Part shown: positions 25,146-35,882 of the stretch, one piece after another
How the letters are laid out: each line of letters opens with the position of its first letter
Position numbering within the stretch: position 1 is the stretch's first letter
Notes under the pieces: generated by a model
What the model was told of the DNA's origin: nothing
Database searches by the model: none
The model's input: only the letters and a program-made list of their open reading frames with translations
Translations under genes and position numbers: made by a program
NCBI GenBank assembly: GCA_934401755.1
Contig: CAKRSU010000020.1
Location: 1-35,944 of the forward strand
Origin: an uncultured Oxalobacter sp.
GTDB lineage: Bacteria; Pseudomonadota; Gammaproteobacteria; Burkholderiales; Burkholderiaceae_D
Length of the DNA stretch: 35,944 nucleotides
Reading direction: 5' to 3'

Positions 25146-27023
25146 ATGGCCCTTCTTCAAATTGCCGAGCCAGGGATGAGCGTGGCTCCACATGATATTC
25201 GTCTTGCAGTGGGTATCGATTTAGGTACAACCAATTCGCTTGTGGCATCCGTGCGTAATAGTGTGCCAGAAGTATTACCCGATGAACAGGGGCGGATGTT
25301 ATTGCCGTCAGTTGTTCACTATTTTCCCGATGGGCATTGTGAAGTTGGGGATATAGCAAAAGCTGCCCAAACGATTGATCCTAAAAACACGATTGCCTCT
25401 GTTAAGCGTATGATGGGAAGAGGGCTTTCTGATCTTTCTAATCGTGATAGTTTGCCTTATCAGTTTGTTGATGCGCCAGGTATGGTTCGTTTAAAGACAG
25501 TTGGCGGCATTAAAAGTCCAGTAGAAGTCTCTGCTGATATTCTTTCAACATTACGAAAGCGGGTTGTTGCAACGTTTGGGGAAGAGCCTGCAGGTGTCGT
25601 GATTACCGTTCCCGCTTATTTTGATGATGCTCAGCGTCAGGCAACAAAAGACGCTGCAAAATTGGCAGGTCTACATGTTTTGCGTTTATTAAATGAGCCA
25701 ACCGCTGCTGCCGTTGCTTATGGATTAGATCATCGTTCAGAAGGTCTATTTATTGCCTATGATTTAGGCGGCGGAACATTTGATATTTCGGTGTTACGTT
25801 TGAATAAGGGAATTTTCGAAGTTTTAGCAACGGGAGGCGACTCTCAATTGGGCGGGGATGATTTTGATCATTGCATTTATCAATGGGTATTGGATCAAGC
25901 CAAATTAACGCAGTTGTCAACGGAAGATATTTCGCTGTTGATGAGTGCCTCTCGTCAAGCAAAAGAGGTTTTATCATCGGATTCGTCGGCAGACATCAAT
26001 ATTTTATTGTCATCTGGGCAACAGATTATTTTAACGTTAACCGTATCAGAATTTGAGCGTATAACATTAGCATTGGTTGAAAAAACAATGCATTTAGTTG
26101 AACAGACGATTCATGATGCGGGATTGGACATTAAATCAATTGATGGTGTCATGTTAATCGGAGGGGCAACCCGTATGCAACATGTGCGCCGTCAGATTAA
26201 AATGTTTTTTAATAAGGAACCATTGGCTTCTATTGATCCAGACAAAGTGGTCGCATTAGGCGCTGCAGTTCAGGCTAATTTATTAGTTGGGAACCATGTG
26301 CCAGGCGATGATTGGTTATTGCTTGATGTTATTCCGCTGTCATTAGGTGTCGAAACAATGGGAGGGCTTGTTGAAAAGATCATTCACCGAAATTCAACGA
26401 TTCCCTGTGCCTATGCCCAAGATTTTACAACATTTAAAGATGGGCAGACGGCAATGGTCGTGCATGTTTTGCAAGGCGAGCGTGAGTTAGTTGCTGATTG
26501 TCGATCGCTTGCCCGATTTGAATTACGAGGCATTCCCCCGATGGCGGCTGGCAGTGCTCGTATTCGTATTACTTACCAAGTTGATGCCGATGGATTGCTT
26601 TCAGTTTCGGCTCGTGAACAATCTTCTGGTGTTGAAGCCTCCATTCAAGTTAAACCCTCATATGGCTTAACGGATGATGAAGTTGTGCAGATGTTGATGG
26701 ATTCGAGTCATCATGCAGCAGATGATATGAAAGTGCGAGCATTAGCTGAAGAAAAGATCGAAGCAAAAAGAACCGTATTGGCGGTTCAATCCGCGCTCAA
26801 TAAAGATGGGGCGTTGCTGAGTAAAGAAGAATATAAGACGATTGACCAATTAGTTGAAGCGGTCAAAGCGGTATTAGAGAGCGATAATATTGAGGATATT
26901 CGTTTGGCGGCTAATGCGTTATCAAAGGGAACAGAGCATTTTGCTGCATTAAGAATGAATCTCAGTATTCGCCATGCTTTATCAGGTAAACATGTGAATG
27001 AATTGAATACGGATTTAGATTAA
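25146..27023 (+). CDS. hscA: Hsp70-type chaperone HscA
   Basis: A 625-residue Hsp70 specialised for releasing clusters from IscU. The ATPase domain has [14 protein letters not shown] near residue 22, [13 protein letters not shown] near 184 and [11 protein letters not shown]. The substrate-binding domain begins around residue 390 ([14 protein letters not shown]). Length agrees with E. coli HscA (616). It lies between hscB and fdx, the standard order. Confidence 0.97.
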   Translation: MALLQIAEPGMSVAPHDIRLAVGIDLGTTNSLVASVRNSVPEVLPDEQGRMLLPSVVHYFPDGHCEVGDIAKAAQTIDPKNTIASVKRMMGRGLSDLSNRDSLPYQFVDAPGMVRLKTVGGIKSPVEVSADILSTLRKRVVATFGEEPAGVVITVPAYFDDAQRQATKDAAKLAGLHVLRLLNEPTAAAVAYGLDHRSEGLFIAYDLGGGTFDISVLRLNKGIFEVLATGGDSQLGGDDFDHCIYQWVLDQAKLTQLSTEDISLLMSASRQAKEVLSSDSSADINILLSSGQQIILTLTVSEFERITLALVEKTMHLVEQTIHDAGLDIKSIDGVMLIGGATRMQHVRRQIKMFFNKEPLASIDPDKVVALGAAVQANLLVGNHVPGDDWLLLDVIPLSLGVETMGGLVEKIIHRNSTIPCAYAQDFTTFKDGQTAMVVHVLQGERELVADCRSLARFELRGIPPMAAGSARIRITYQVDADGLLSVSAREQSSGVEASIQVKPSYGLTDDEVVQMLMDSSHHAADDMKVRALAEEKIEAKRTVLAVQSALNKDGALLSKEEYKTIDQLVEAVKAVLESDNIEDIRLAANALSKGTEHFAALRMNLSIRHALSGKHVNELNTDLD

Positions 27024-27031
27024 AAAAGATT

Positions 27032-27370
27032 ATGCCTAAAATTACTGTGTTGCCGCATTCGGTATTATGTCCAGATGGTGCTACCTTCGAAGCCCGTCAA
27101 GGGCAATCATTGTGTGATGCATTATTAGATCATGACATTGAAATTGAGCATGCTTGTGGTAAATGTGGGGCTTGTAGTACTTGTCATGCGATTGTTCGGC
27201 AAGGTTATGATTCATTGTCTGAAATAGCAGGAAGAGAAGAAGACATGTTAGACCGTGCTTGGGGGCTTGAACCAGAGTCTCGTCTAACTTGTCAGGCTAT
27301 TATCGGGGATGAAGATGTTGTTGTTGAGATTCCTCGTTATAGTCGGAATCTCGTTTCTGAACATAGCTAA
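27032..27370 (+). CDS. fdx: Isc [2Fe-2S] ferredoxin
   Basis: A 112-residue adrenodoxin-type ferredoxin that donates electrons during cluster assembly. Cluster ligands fit Cys42, Cys48, Cys51 and Cys87 (C-x5-C-x2-C ... C). An extra Cys45 sits inside the first loop ([10 protein letters not shown]). It starts eight bases after hscA. Confidence 0.96.
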   Translation: MPKITVLPHSVLCPDGATFEARQGQSLCDALLDHDIEIEHACGKCGACSTCHAIVRQGYDSLSEIAGREEDMLDRAWGLEPESRLTCQAIIGDEDVVVEIPRYSRNLVSEHS

Positions 27371-27386
27371 AAAACGGAGGAGTATC

Positions 27387-27581
27387 ATGAAATGGTCGGA
27401 TACTTTGCAAATTGCCGAAGCACTATATGATCAATATCCTGATATTGATCCGTTGACGTTACGATTTACAGAGTTACATGAAAAAATTTGCCAATTGGCT
27501 GAATTTGACGATGATCCCCAGCGTTCCAATGAACGAATACTTGAAGCAATTTTGTCAGCTTGGCTAAAAGAAGCGCAATAA
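27387..27581 (+). CDS. iscX: IscX (Fe-S assembly adaptor)
   Basis: A 64-residue acidic protein with [20 protein letters not shown] and a C-terminal [13 protein letters not shown] helix, the typical IscX form. It binds IscS and iron and modulates assembly. GGAGG lies six bases before this ATG, which decides the start over a longer in-frame one at 27309. It is the last gene of the isc operon. I see no clear hairpin terminator in the 70 bases before the convergent smpB end. Confidence 0.95.
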   Translation: MKWSDTLQIAEALYDQYPDIDPLTLRFTELHEKICQLAEFDDDPQRSNERILEAILSAWLKEAQ

Positions 27582-27651
27582 TGACCGTTTTAGGTAGGAA
27601 TAGAGGACTTTTATCGTAAGTTTTTAATTGGCTAAAATAATTTTAATTGAG

Positions 27652-28101
27652 CTATCGTCGATTTTGTTTCATTAATTGGCTCTGTTCACGTTGCCAATCC
27701 CGTTTTTTCTCTGCTTGGCGTTTATCATATTGTTTTTTTCCTTTTGCAAGGCCAATTTCGCATTTAATGCGCCCTTTTGCATAATGTAAATTTAGTGGAA
27801 CTAAGGTATAGCCGGATCGCTCAACTTTACCAATGAGTTTACTGATTTCACTGGCGTGTAAAAGTAATTTACGATCGCGCATAGGATCTGGCTTTATATG
27901 GGTCGATGCCGTTGTTAGTGGGCTGATATGAGCGCCAAAAAGGAAGATTTCTTCGCCTTTGATAATGACATAAGCTTCTTTTAGTTGAACTCTTCCTGCG
28001 CGAATAGATTTAACTTCCCATCCTTCAAGTGCCATGCCCGCTTCATAGCGTTCTTCAATGAAATAATCATGAAATGCTTTTTTATTGTCAGTAATTGCCA
28101 T
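27652..28101 (-). CDS. smpB: SsrA-binding protein SmpB
   Basis: A 149-residue partner of tmRNA in rescuing stalled ribosomes. Family blocks are visible: [27 protein letters not shown], then GAHISPL and LVPLNLHY, and a basic C-terminal tail rich in Lys, Arg and Gln. Length is standard. It is convergent with iscX and divergent from ratA; smpB-ratA adjacency is common in Proteobacteria. AGGAATAG lies just upstream of the start. Confidence 0.96.
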   Translation of the reverse strand: MAITDNKKAFHDYFIEERYEAGMALEGWEVKSIRAGRVQLKEAYVIIKGEEIFLFGAHISPLTTASTHIKPDPMRDRKLLLHASEISKLIGKVERSGYTLVPLNLHYAKGRIKCEIGLAKGKKQYDKRQAEKKRDWQREQSQLMKQNRR

Positions 28102-28397
28102 ATTTTTTCTATTCCTTTTATATCAATATCCTTTTTGTGATTTTGAATGACGACTCAAAAATGAGTGTCAATTGGCAATATTAAAAATATTTTTCTTAAA
28201 GGATATTCAGTTAAATCGATTTTAGGTTAAATTTTAAGGATATTTTGTTATTTTTTCAAAATCATTAAAAACAAAAAAGCGCTCTTTCAGAATATTTGAT
28301 TTCTTAAAGAACTGAAAGTAGGAAACATTCTAATAAGAGGAGGGATTTTTTGTCTATTTTGTTAGAATAGCGACTCTATTGATTTGAAACGGCTATT
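28102..28397. promoter_or_regulatory. Divergent smpB/ratA intergenic region with two dyads
   Basis: These 296 AT-rich bases should hold promoters for both genes. Two imperfect or long-loop dyads are visible. TGAC-g-ACTCA pairs with TGAGT-GTCA (28148-28170), and CTTTCAG (28284-28290) pairs with CTGAAAG (28312-28318). A TAGAAT at 28363-28368 may be a -10 element for ratA, but no good -35 lies at the right distance. Confidence 0.35.
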
Positions 28398-28832
28398 ATG
28401 ACGATAGTTCATAAATCCATCCAACTTAATTATAGTGTGGAACAGATGTATGCTTTAGTGGCTGACATCCAATCTTATCCAGAATTTCTTCCTTGGTGCG
28501 AACGTGTCAATGTTCGGGATGATAAGGAAAATCATACGGTATTAGCCGAGATGCATATGAATGTCATGGGACTACGTCAAACTTTTACGACACGTAATGT
28601 AAATATTCCGCCATCTTCTATTCAAATGCGCCTTGAAAAGGGACCGTTTCGTCAGTTGGATGGAAAATGGACATTTACCGCTATTGATCCAACACATTGT
28701 GCGGTTGCACTTGCGATGAATTATACATTCTCTAATTTTTTGTTGGAAAAAATGGTAGGGCCTTTTTTTAATGCGATGACAGCTGATTTGGTTCATGCCT
28801 TTCAACAACGTGCAAGGAAAATTTATGGCTAA
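28398..28832 (+). CDS. ratA: START-domain protein RatA (Coq10-like)
   Basis: A 144-residue protein of the polyketide cyclase/Coq10 fold. Landmarks are the N-terminal Val-Asp-Ile block (MYALVADIQSYPEFLPWC), the GLRQTFTTRN strand and the C-terminal ADLVHAFQQRARKIYG helix. E. coli RatA is reported as a toxin that blocks 70S formation, while relatives bind ubiquinone; the true role here is open. It overlaps the next gene, rnfH, by eight bases, the usual ratA-rnfH pairing. Confidence 0.92.
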   Translation: MTIVHKSIQLNYSVEQMYALVADIQSYPEFLPWCERVNVRDDKENHTVLAEMHMNVMGLRQTFTTRNVNIPPSSIQMRLEKGPFRQLDGKWTFTAIDPTHCAVALAMNYTFSNFLLEKMVGPFFNAMTADLVHAFQQRARKIYG

Positions 28833-29139
28833 AGACGATGTTTTAGAGCAATTTCCTATTCAAATCTGTTATGCCACGCCGAGTGAAGAATTGGTGTTAA
28901 ATCTTAAGGTAAAACCAGGATGCACTGTTATTCAGGCATTTCATCAAGCGCATCTTTTTAAGCGGTTTGCTCGGGCAATTGAAAATGGCGATATTGGTAT
29001 TTATGGTAAAAGGGTCTCACTTGATAGAAAGTTGGTCTCAGGGGATCGTATCGAAATTTATCGTCCATTAATGGATTTACCCCAAAATATTCGACGCCGT
29101 CGTGTTGAACAAATGCGTGAGAAAAAAGAATCCCGTTAA
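28825..29139 (+). CDS. rnfH: RnfH family ubiquitin-like protein
   Basis: A 104-residue beta-grasp protein (UPF0125). It shows IQICYATPSEELVLNLKV, then IGIYGKRVSLDRKLVSGDRIEIYRPL, and a basic tail RRRRVEQ. The start at 28825 has AAGGAAA upstream and matches the family; the frame extends to 28795 inside ratA. The overlap with ratA suggests coupled translation. The molecular role is not known; the name comes from linkage to rnf genes elsewhere, and none are in this window. Confidence 0.9.
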   Translation: MAKDDVLEQFPIQICYATPSEELVLNLKVKPGCTVIQAFHQAHLFKRFARAIENGDIGIYGKRVSLDRKLVSGDRIEIYRPLMDLPQNIRRRRVEQMREKKESR

Positions 29140-29154
29140 GGAAGCTCAATATCT

Positions 29155-29170
29155 GTGGTACGCATACCAC
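29155..29170. repeat. Small perfect hairpin downstream of rnfH
   Basis: GTGGTA and TACCAC flank a CGCA loop, 15 bases past the rnfH stop. No T-run follows directly, but Ts occur about 30 bases on (GGCTTTTTT near 29195). It may be a weak transcript end or a stability hairpin. Confidence 0.4.
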
Positions 29171-29299
29171 TGCCATCATCTGTCAAAATATGAAGGCTTT
29201 TTTAAACTTGTTTTTTGTTGATAATAATTTTTCTCGCGTTTAGATAGTGGTGTAGAATGAGATATTTTATACGGTTCGCAGAATTGTATGCTTTTTTAA

Positions 29300-29554
29300 T
29301 TGAGCAGTGCCCGTTCAAAATTTTGCACGCATTCGATGCCATCCGTTTGTTACCCAAATGGAAAGGCGCACATTAGGGCGGTTACGACGCCGCATGTGAA
29401 GAGTGTTGTTGCTGTTTTGAAAGCTGTTTGCCCCGACCCGTGCCACAAGCGCGAGAGACAGACGCATTCCTGTCTATGGGCAGGAATCCAGTGTTCTGTT
29501 TCGACAGGAAAGAGCACCCGATCAATTTCCAGTGGACTTTGAAAGGAAAGAAGA
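29300..29554 (+). promoter_or_regulatory. Structured leader of ilvB, candidate cis-regulatory RNA
   Basis: The 415 bases between rnfH and ilvB hold no gene; the last 250 look less AT-rich than the surroundings and fold locally. CCGTTTG (29343-29349) pairs with CAAATGG (29355-29361). CACAT...GGCG (29369-29380) pairs with CGCC...ATGTG (29388-29398). TTCCTG (29467-29472) has three alternative partners: AGACAG/CTGTCT (29456-29461 with 29470-29475), CAGGAA at 29481, and GACAGGAA at 29503-29510. TTTCC (29526-29530) can pair with GGAAA (29545-29549), hiding the ilvB ribosome site. An RNA motif upstream of acetolactate synthase genes, named ilvH, is known in Betaproteobacteria; whether this is a member needs a covariance search. 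Confidence 0.55.
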
Positions 29555-31273
29555 ATGAGTTTAGAAATGACAGGCTCCGAAATTCTTGTACGGTGTCTGG
29601 CGGAAGAGGGAGTAGAACACGTTTTCGGTTACCCAGGTGGTTCTGTTCTCTATATTTATGATGCCATCTATAAGCAAGATAAGTTTAAACATATTCTTGT
29701 TCGGCATGAGCAAGCAGCGGTTCACGCAGCAGATGCTTACGCAAGAAGTTCAGGCAAAGTTGGCGTTGCGTTGGTCACTTCAGGTCCAGGTGTGACGAAT
29801 GCAATTACCGGATTGGCTACGGCCTATTCTGATTCTGTTCCTATTGTTTTGATTAGTGGTCAGGTTCCAACAAGTGCTATTGGTTCTGATGCGTTTCAAG
29901 AATGTGATGCTGTTGGTATTTCACGTCCATGTGTTAAGCATAATTTCTTAGTTAAGGATGTCAAAGATCTGGCCCTTACAATCAAAAAAGCTTTCTATAT
30001 TGCCTCAACAGGTCGTCCTGGTCCTGTTTTAATTGATATTCCAAAAGATGTGAGCATGTTGCCATGCCCATTTGAATATCCGAAAGAAATTGAAATGCGC
30101 TCTTATAATCCGATTAATAAGGGGCATACAGGACAGATTCGCAAGGCAGTTCAGATGTTGTTGCAGGCAAAGCGTCCGCTAGTTATTTGCGGAGGCGGGG
30201 TCATTCTTTCGGATTCAGCGCCAGAAATGAATTCGCTGGTAGACCGTTTAGGCTTACCTTGTGTAACAACGCTCCAAGGATTAGGAGGATATCGCGCTTC
30301 GAGTGACCGTTGGGTCGGTATGCCAGGTATGCATGGTATGTACGAAGCCAATATGGCATTGCATCATAGCGACATTGTTTTGTCAGTCGGTGCTCGTTTT
30401 GATGATCGAGTGGTCGGTAATCCTGCCAACTTTGAAAATCCAGATCGCAAAATTATCCATATTGATATTGATCCTTCTTCGATCTCTAAACGAGTAAAAG
30501 TAGATATTCCAATTGTTGGAAATGTCAAAGATGTTTTGCAGGAAATGCTCTCTCAACTTGATGCGACTCCAGCTAATGCGATCAATCCACAAGGACTTGA
30601 TAATTGGTGGCGTCAGATTAATGAATGGCGCAGTCGGAAATGTTTGAGATATGAGCAGGGTGACACCATTATTAAACCTCAGTTTGTGGTTGATAAATTG
30701 TGGGAAGTCACAAAAGGGGATGCTTATATTGCTTCTGATGTCGGTCAGCATCAAATGTGGGCTGCACAGTATTATCCATTTGATAAACCTCGTCGTTGGT
30801 TGAATTCTGGCGGTTTAGGAACAATGGGGGTTGGTCTGCCTTATGCGATGGGCATTCAAATGGCTCATCCTAAAGCAACGGTTGCTTGTATTACTGGGGA
30901 AGGTTCCATTCAGATGAATATTCAAGAATTGGCAACCTGTAAACAGTATGGTTTAACGCCTAAAATTATTTTATTGAATAATGGGGTATTAGGCATGGTA
31001 CGCCAGTGGCAACGGTTGGATTATGAGTCCCGTTATTCGGAAACGTATGTTGCTTCGCTGCCAGACTTCACAAAATTAGTGGAAGCTTATGGACATGTCG
31101 GATTAAAAGTTGAAAAGCCATCTGATGTTGAAGGAGCGCTCAAAGAAGCTTTCTCAATGAAAGACAAATTGGTATTTGTCAATGTTTTGGTTGATTCTAC
31201 TGAAAATGTTTGGCCAATGGTTAAGCCAGGCAAAGGTTTGACTGAAATGCTCATGAGTCTGGAGGACAAATAA
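29555..31273 (+). CDS. ilvB: Acetolactate synthase, large (catalytic) subunit
   Basis: This 572-residue ThDP enzyme condenses pyruvate with pyruvate or 2-oxobutyrate, the first common step of branched-chain amino-acid synthesis. The catalytic Glu52 lies in HEQAAVHAADAYAR. The FAD-binding and central domains span roughly residues 190-330. The ThDP/Mg motif reads GEGSIQMNIQEL, with Glu where many ThDP enzymes have Asp; I recall this variant in related IlvI/IlvB proteins. The ribosome site AGGAAAGAAG precedes the ATG and may be masked by a hairpin. It begins the ilvB-ilvN-ilvC operon, one base from ilvN. It resembles E. coli IlvI more than IlvB in length; ilvI is an equally fair name. Confidence 0.95.
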   Translation: MSLEMTGSEILVRCLAEEGVEHVFGYPGGSVLYIYDAIYKQDKFKHILVRHEQAAVHAADAYARSSGKVGVALVTSGPGVTNAITGLATAYSDSVPIVLISGQVPTSAIGSDAFQECDAVGISRPCVKHNFLVKDVKDLALTIKKAFYIASTGRPGPVLIDIPKDVSMLPCPFEYPKEIEMRSYNPINKGHTGQIRKAVQMLLQAKRPLVICGGGVILSDSAPEMNSLVDRLGLPCVTTLQGLGGYRASSDRWVGMPGMHGMYEANMALHHSDIVLSVGARFDDRVVGNPANFENPDRKIIHIDIDPSSISKRVKVDIPIVGNVKDVLQEMLSQLDATPANAINPQGLDNWWRQINEWRSRKCLRYEQGDTIIKPQFVVDKLWEVTKGDAYIASDVGQHQMWAAQYYPFDKPRRWLNSGGLGTMGVGLPYAMGIQMAHPKATVACITGEGSIQMNIQELATCKQYGLTPKIILLNNGVLGMVRQWQRLDYESRYSETYVASLPDFTKLVEAYGHVGLKVEKPSDVEGALKEAFSMKDKLVFVNVLVDSTENVWPMVKPGKGLTEMLMSLEDK

Positions 31274-31274
31274 A

Positions 31275-31766
31275 ATGCGTCATATTATTTCTGTTCTTTT
31301 AGAAAATGAAGCTGGAGCCCTTGCTCGGGTTGTCGGATTGTTTGCAGCACGTGGTTACAATATTGAGACGCTTAATGTTGCGCCAACAGAAGATGCGACA
31401 TTGTCCCGTATGACAATTGTTACGGTTGGCTCTGATGCAATTATTGAGCAGATTACGAAGCATCTTAATCGTTTAATTGAAGTAATCAAAGTTGTTGATT
31501 TGACAGATGGTTATTTTGTTGAACGTGAAATGATGCTGATTAAGATTCGCGCTGTGGGTAAAGAGCGTGATGAAATTAAACGAACAGCCGATATCTTCCG
31601 CGGACGTATTATTGATGTTAGCGATCGTGCTTATACGATTGAGCTGACAGGTGATAAATCTAAACTGGATGCGTTTATTGAAGCGATTGATCGTTCAGCC
31701 ATTTTAGAAACGGTTCGTACAGGCGGTTCTGGTATTGGTCGCGGTGAACGCATTTTAAAAGTCTGA
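31275..31766 (+). CDS. ilvN: Acetolactate synthase, small (regulatory) subunit
   Basis: This 163-residue ACT-domain subunit confers valine feedback inhibition and raises activity of the large subunit. The N-terminal ACT domain reads HIISVLLENEAGALARVVGLFAARGYNIETL, followed by a second ACT-like half from about residue 80. Length matches the IlvH type. It starts one base after the ilvB stop, so translation is probably coupled. Confidence 0.97.
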   Translation: MRHIISVLLENEAGALARVVGLFAARGYNIETLNVAPTEDATLSRMTIVTVGSDAIIEQITKHLNRLIEVIKVVDLTDGYFVEREMMLIKIRAVGKERDEIKRTADIFRGRIIDVSDRAYTIELTGDKSKLDAFIEAIDRSAILETVRTGGSGIGRGERILKV

Positions 31767-31807
31767 TTGACTATATTAGTTTGTAATTATTGAGTTGTTT
31801 TATTTAA

Positions 31808-32839
<1,032 letters not shown>

Positions 32840-32856
32840 TTGATTTCTTTTAGGCG

Positions 32857-32886
32857 AAAAAAGAGCGTCTTATGGCGCTCTTTTTT
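32857..32886 (+). terminator. Terminator of ilvBNC
   Basis: AAAAAAGAGCG (32857-32867) pairs perfectly with CGCTCTTTTTT (32876-32886); the T tract is part of the stem. Confidence 0.95.
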
Positions 32887-32929
32887 ATTTGATTTTATCG
32901 AAAATATGCCTATAAAGGTTTGAGATTTG

Positions 32930-32960
32930 ATAACTGATCGTTATATTTGTGATCAGTTAT
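32930..32960. repeat. Perfect inverted repeat between ilvC and mutS
   Basis: ATAACTGATC (32930-32939) is the exact complement of GATCAGTTAT (32951-32960) across an 11-base spacer. It follows the ilvC terminator and precedes mutS by about 100 bases. It may be a second hairpin or an operator; the few Ts after it are not a clear terminator signal. Confidence 0.55.
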
Positions 32961-33062
32961 TTTGCTAGCTTCATTGTTGCTTCATATTTGAATAAAAAAT
33001 GCCGTTACAATGAATGTATCGTAATATCTTGGCATGTTTAATCGACGCGTTTTATCTGAATC

Positions 33063-35744
33063 ATGACAATATCATCGAAATCCACATCGAATACAGAGGA
33101 TTCTCCTTCTCGTTTTACGCCAGCAATGCAGCAATATTGCCGCATTAAAGAAGAACATCGCGATAAATTGTTGCTTTATCGAATGGGGGATTTTTATGAA
33201 TTGTTTTTTGAAGATGCTGAAAAAGCGTCTCGTATTTTAGGCATCACATTAACAAAACGTAGTAAAAGTATTGCTTTAGCCGGTATTCCTTATCATGCGC
33301 TTGATCAATATTTGCCTAAATTGATTGCAGCAGGCGAATCCGTTGCCATTTGCGAGCAAGTTGGCGATCCGACAAAAAGTCGAGGTCCTGTTGAACGAAA
33401 AGTTGTACGGATTGTCACACCAGGAACGCTAACAGATGCTAATTTATTGCCTGAAAAAGAAGATCGTCCATTAGTGGCATTAATGTGCGCTCAGCGACGT
33501 AAGCAAACGACGATTGGGATTGCTTGGCTATCTTTATCAAGTGGGGTTTTGCGTCTTCAAGAGATCACGATTCCCTTTCAAAGAATAGGGAGTCAAATTC
33601 AACAGATATTAGAGCGGACAGGATGCGCTGAAATTCTTGTTCCTGAAACGTTTGATCGAACTTTATTGGCTTCATGGTCTGCGCGTATTGTGTCGTTGCC
33701 GGAATGGCATTTTGATAAAAAAAATGGACGCAGTGCATTATTAGAACAACTTCAAGTCATCTCTTTAGAAGGTTTTGGGGCAGAAAATTATACGGCTGCA
33801 TTGGGAGCAGGTGGCGCTATCTTACAATATGCGCGTAGTACGCAATCCCAGAGTCTACAACATGTTCGCACATTAGAAATTGAAACGGAAGATGATTACA
33901 TCACATTAGATGCGATGACTCGTCGTAATCTTGAATTAACGGAGCCGATTCGTGGTAGTGATAAGCAACATATGCAGTCACCAACACTCTTTTCGGAATT
34001 AGATCATTGCCGAACAGGAATGGGATCGCGCTTACTTCGGTATTGGTTACACCATGCTACGCGTGATTCTCATATTGCACAACAACGCCATCAGGCTATT
34101 GCTGCATTGATTCAGATGGAATCGTTGGATACTTTACAAGATGTCTTTGCTGAAATGCCCGATATTGAGCGAATTGTTTCTCGGATTGCTCTAATGTCTG
34201 CTAGACCTCGTGATTTAACGGCATTACGTGCAGGATTGGAATGTTTGCCACAGTTGCAAGAACGATTGATGCCAGTGATTAATTCTGCTGAACTACTTAT
34301 GCAGATTAAGGGCGGTTTAAATGTTCCATCCGATTGTCTGGCATTATTGCAGAAATCCGTGATGGATGAACCCGCCGCAATTATTCGTGAAGGTGGCGTA
34401 ATTGCGCCAGGATATAGCGCTGAATTGGATGAATTACGTGCGCTCGCTGAAAATGCGGGACAATTTTTGATGGATCTTGAATCTAGAGAACGAGAACGAA
34501 CGGGGATTAATAATTTACGAGTTGAGTTCAATCGAGTGCATGGATTCTATATTGAAGTGACAAATGGTCAAGTCGATAAGGTACCTGCTGATTACCGTCG
34601 TCGCCAAACATTAAAGAATGTTGAACGTTTTATTACGTCGGAATTAAAAGCATTTGAAGATAAGGTTCTTTCGGCCAAAGAACGTGCTTTGGCATTAGAA
34701 AAACAATTGTATGAAGAGCTATTGCAGCAACTAGCGACCTATATCACTGAATTACAGCATATTGCGATGCATGTTGCGATGTTAGATGTATTAGCTGCTT
34801 TATCTGAGCATGCGCATCTTCATGCATGGACAGCACCTAATATGGTCAATGATGATGTTATTCATATTGTTCAAGGACGGCATGCTGTTATTGAAAATCA
34901 TATTGAGCAGTTTATTGCTAATGATTGTGATTTATCAGGGGATCGTCGATTTTTGTTGATTACAGGGCCCAATATGGGGGGTAAATCAACTTATATGCGT
35001 CAAACGGCTTTAATTGTGCTGCTTGCTTATATAGGGAGTTTTGTGCCAGCAGATAAAGCGGTTATCGGTCCTGTTGATCGTATTTTTACTCGTATTGGTG
35101 CCGCTGATGATTTAGCGGGTGGGCGTTCTACCTTTATGGTTGAGATGACTGAGGCTGCGGCAATTCTTAATGGAGCGAGCGAACATTCTTTGGTATTAAT
35201 GGATGAAATCGGGCGAGGAACATCAACTTTTGATGGGCTTGCATTAGCCTGGGCAATTGCTCAGCATTTGATTTCAGATAATCGTAGTTACACATTATTT
35301 GCAACCCATTATTTTGAATTGACGCAATTGCCTGAACAATATGTTTCTGCCGAAAATGTCCATTTATCGGCTGTAGAACATAAAGATAGTATTGTTTTTC
35401 TGCATACGGTTGAACCAGGAGCTGCTTCTCGTAGTTATGGGCTTCAAGTCGCGCGATTAGCGGGTGTTCCGTCTGGTGTTATTCGTGAAGCAAGAAAACA
35501 TCTTAGTGAACTTGAAGCTCAATTTATGCCGTCTAATGGCAATCAAATGAGTTTATTCCAGTTAAGAGAAGAAGATTCAGTTTCAGATCCTGATGAAGAT
35601 GTTTCTGTTGTGCAAAATAATCCGGAATATCAGGTCTTAGCTGATATGCTTGAAAGTATTGATCCAGATGCATTAACACCGAGAGAAGCTTTGCAGCACC
35701 TTTATGAAATGAAAGAACAATTAAAGGTGATACAAAAAGAGTGA
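33063..35744 (+). CDS. mutS: DNA mismatch repair protein MutS
   Basis: This 893-residue ATPase recognises mismatches and small loops. The N-terminal mismatch-binding domain carries the Phe-x-Glu clamp within [11 protein letters not shown] (about residues 40-50). The Walker A motif GPNMGGKST lies at residues 635-643, followed by [15 protein letters not shown] and the Walker B stretch [17 protein letters not shown]-terminal extension has the dimerisation region ending [17 protein letters not shown]. Length is slightly above E. coli MutS (853). No strong promoter or ribosome site is evident; the start is chosen by family alignment and the open frame. It stands alone, followed by its own terminator. 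Confidence 0.97.
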   Translation: MTISSKSTSNTEDSPSRFTPAMQQYCRIKEEHRDKLLLYRMGDFYELFFEDAEKASRILGITLTKRSKSIALAGIPYHALDQYLPKLIAAGESVAICEQVGDPTKSRGPVERKVVRIVTPGTLTDANLLPEKEDRPLVALMCAQRRKQTTIGIAWLSLSSGVLRLQEITIPFQRIGSQIQQILERTGCAEILVPETFDRTLLASWSARIVSLPEWHFDKKNGRSALLEQLQVISLEGFGAENYTAALGAGGAILQYARSTQSQSLQHVRTLEIETEDDYITLDAMTRRNLELTEPIRGSDKQHMQSPTLFSELDHCRTGMGSRLLRYWLHHATRDSHIAQQRHQAIAALIQMESLDTLQDVFAEMPDIERIVSRIALMSARPRDLTALRAGLECLPQLQERLMPVINSAELLMQIKGGLNVPSDCLALLQKSVMDEPAAIIREGGVIAPGYSAELDELRALAENAGQFLMDLESRERERTGINNLRVEFNRVHGFYIEVTNGQVDKVPADYRRRQTLKNVERFITSELKAFEDKVLSAKERALALEKQLYEELLQQLATYITELQHIAMHVAMLDVLAALSEHAHLHAWTAPNMVNDDVIHIVQGRHAVIENHIEQFIANDCDLSGDRRFLLITGPNMGGKSTYMRQTALIVLLAYIGSFVPADKAVIGPVDRIFTRIGAADDLAGGRSTFMVEMTEAAAILNGASEHSLVLMDEIGRGTSTFDGLALAWAIAQHLISDNRSYTLFATHYFELTQLPEQYVSAENVHLSAVEHKDSIVFLHTVEPGAASRSYGLQVARLAGVPSGVIREARKHLSELEAQFMPSNGNQMSLFQLREEDSVSDPDEDVSVVQNNPEYQVLADMLESIDPDALTPREALQHLYEMKEQLKVIQKE

Positions 35745-35769
35745 AAAAGGGGCAAAATCTATTATAGGA

Positions 35770-35797
35770 AACGTATCTTTCGAGGTGCGTTTTTTTT
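35770..35797 (+). terminator. Terminator of mutS
   Basis: AACGTATC (35770-35777) pairs with GGTGCGTT (35784-35791), two pairs being G-T, followed by eight Ts in total. Confidence 0.85.
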
Positions 35798-35825
35798 GAT
35801 ATTTATTATTGAGTTGAAAGAACAC

Positions 35826-35851
35826 AAAGCCGGTTCGTTCGAACCGGCTTT
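35826..35851 (-). terminator. Hairpin terminator of the right-hand porin
   Basis: AAAGCCGGTT (35826-35835) and AACCGGCTTT (35842-35851) pair perfectly around a six-base loop. On the minus strand it lies about 30 bases past the porin stop and is followed by a T-rich stretch. Its symmetry may let it work in both directions. Confidence 0.8.
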
Positions 35852-35882
35852 GAAGGCATACAAAGCGCTAAGCTAAGTAGAA

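Noticed and set aside
29300..29542. An 80-codon frame upstream of ilvB as a gene
   Set aside because: It has a non-ATG start, no ribosome site and unusual amino-acid content, and it overlaps paired RNA segments; it is better explained as leader RNA.
30897..30920. GEG in place of GDG in the ThDP/Mg motif of IlvB as a sign of inactivity
   Set aside because: From memory the same GEGSIQMN variant occurs in other proteobacterial acetolactate synthases, so it looks like a normal family form.
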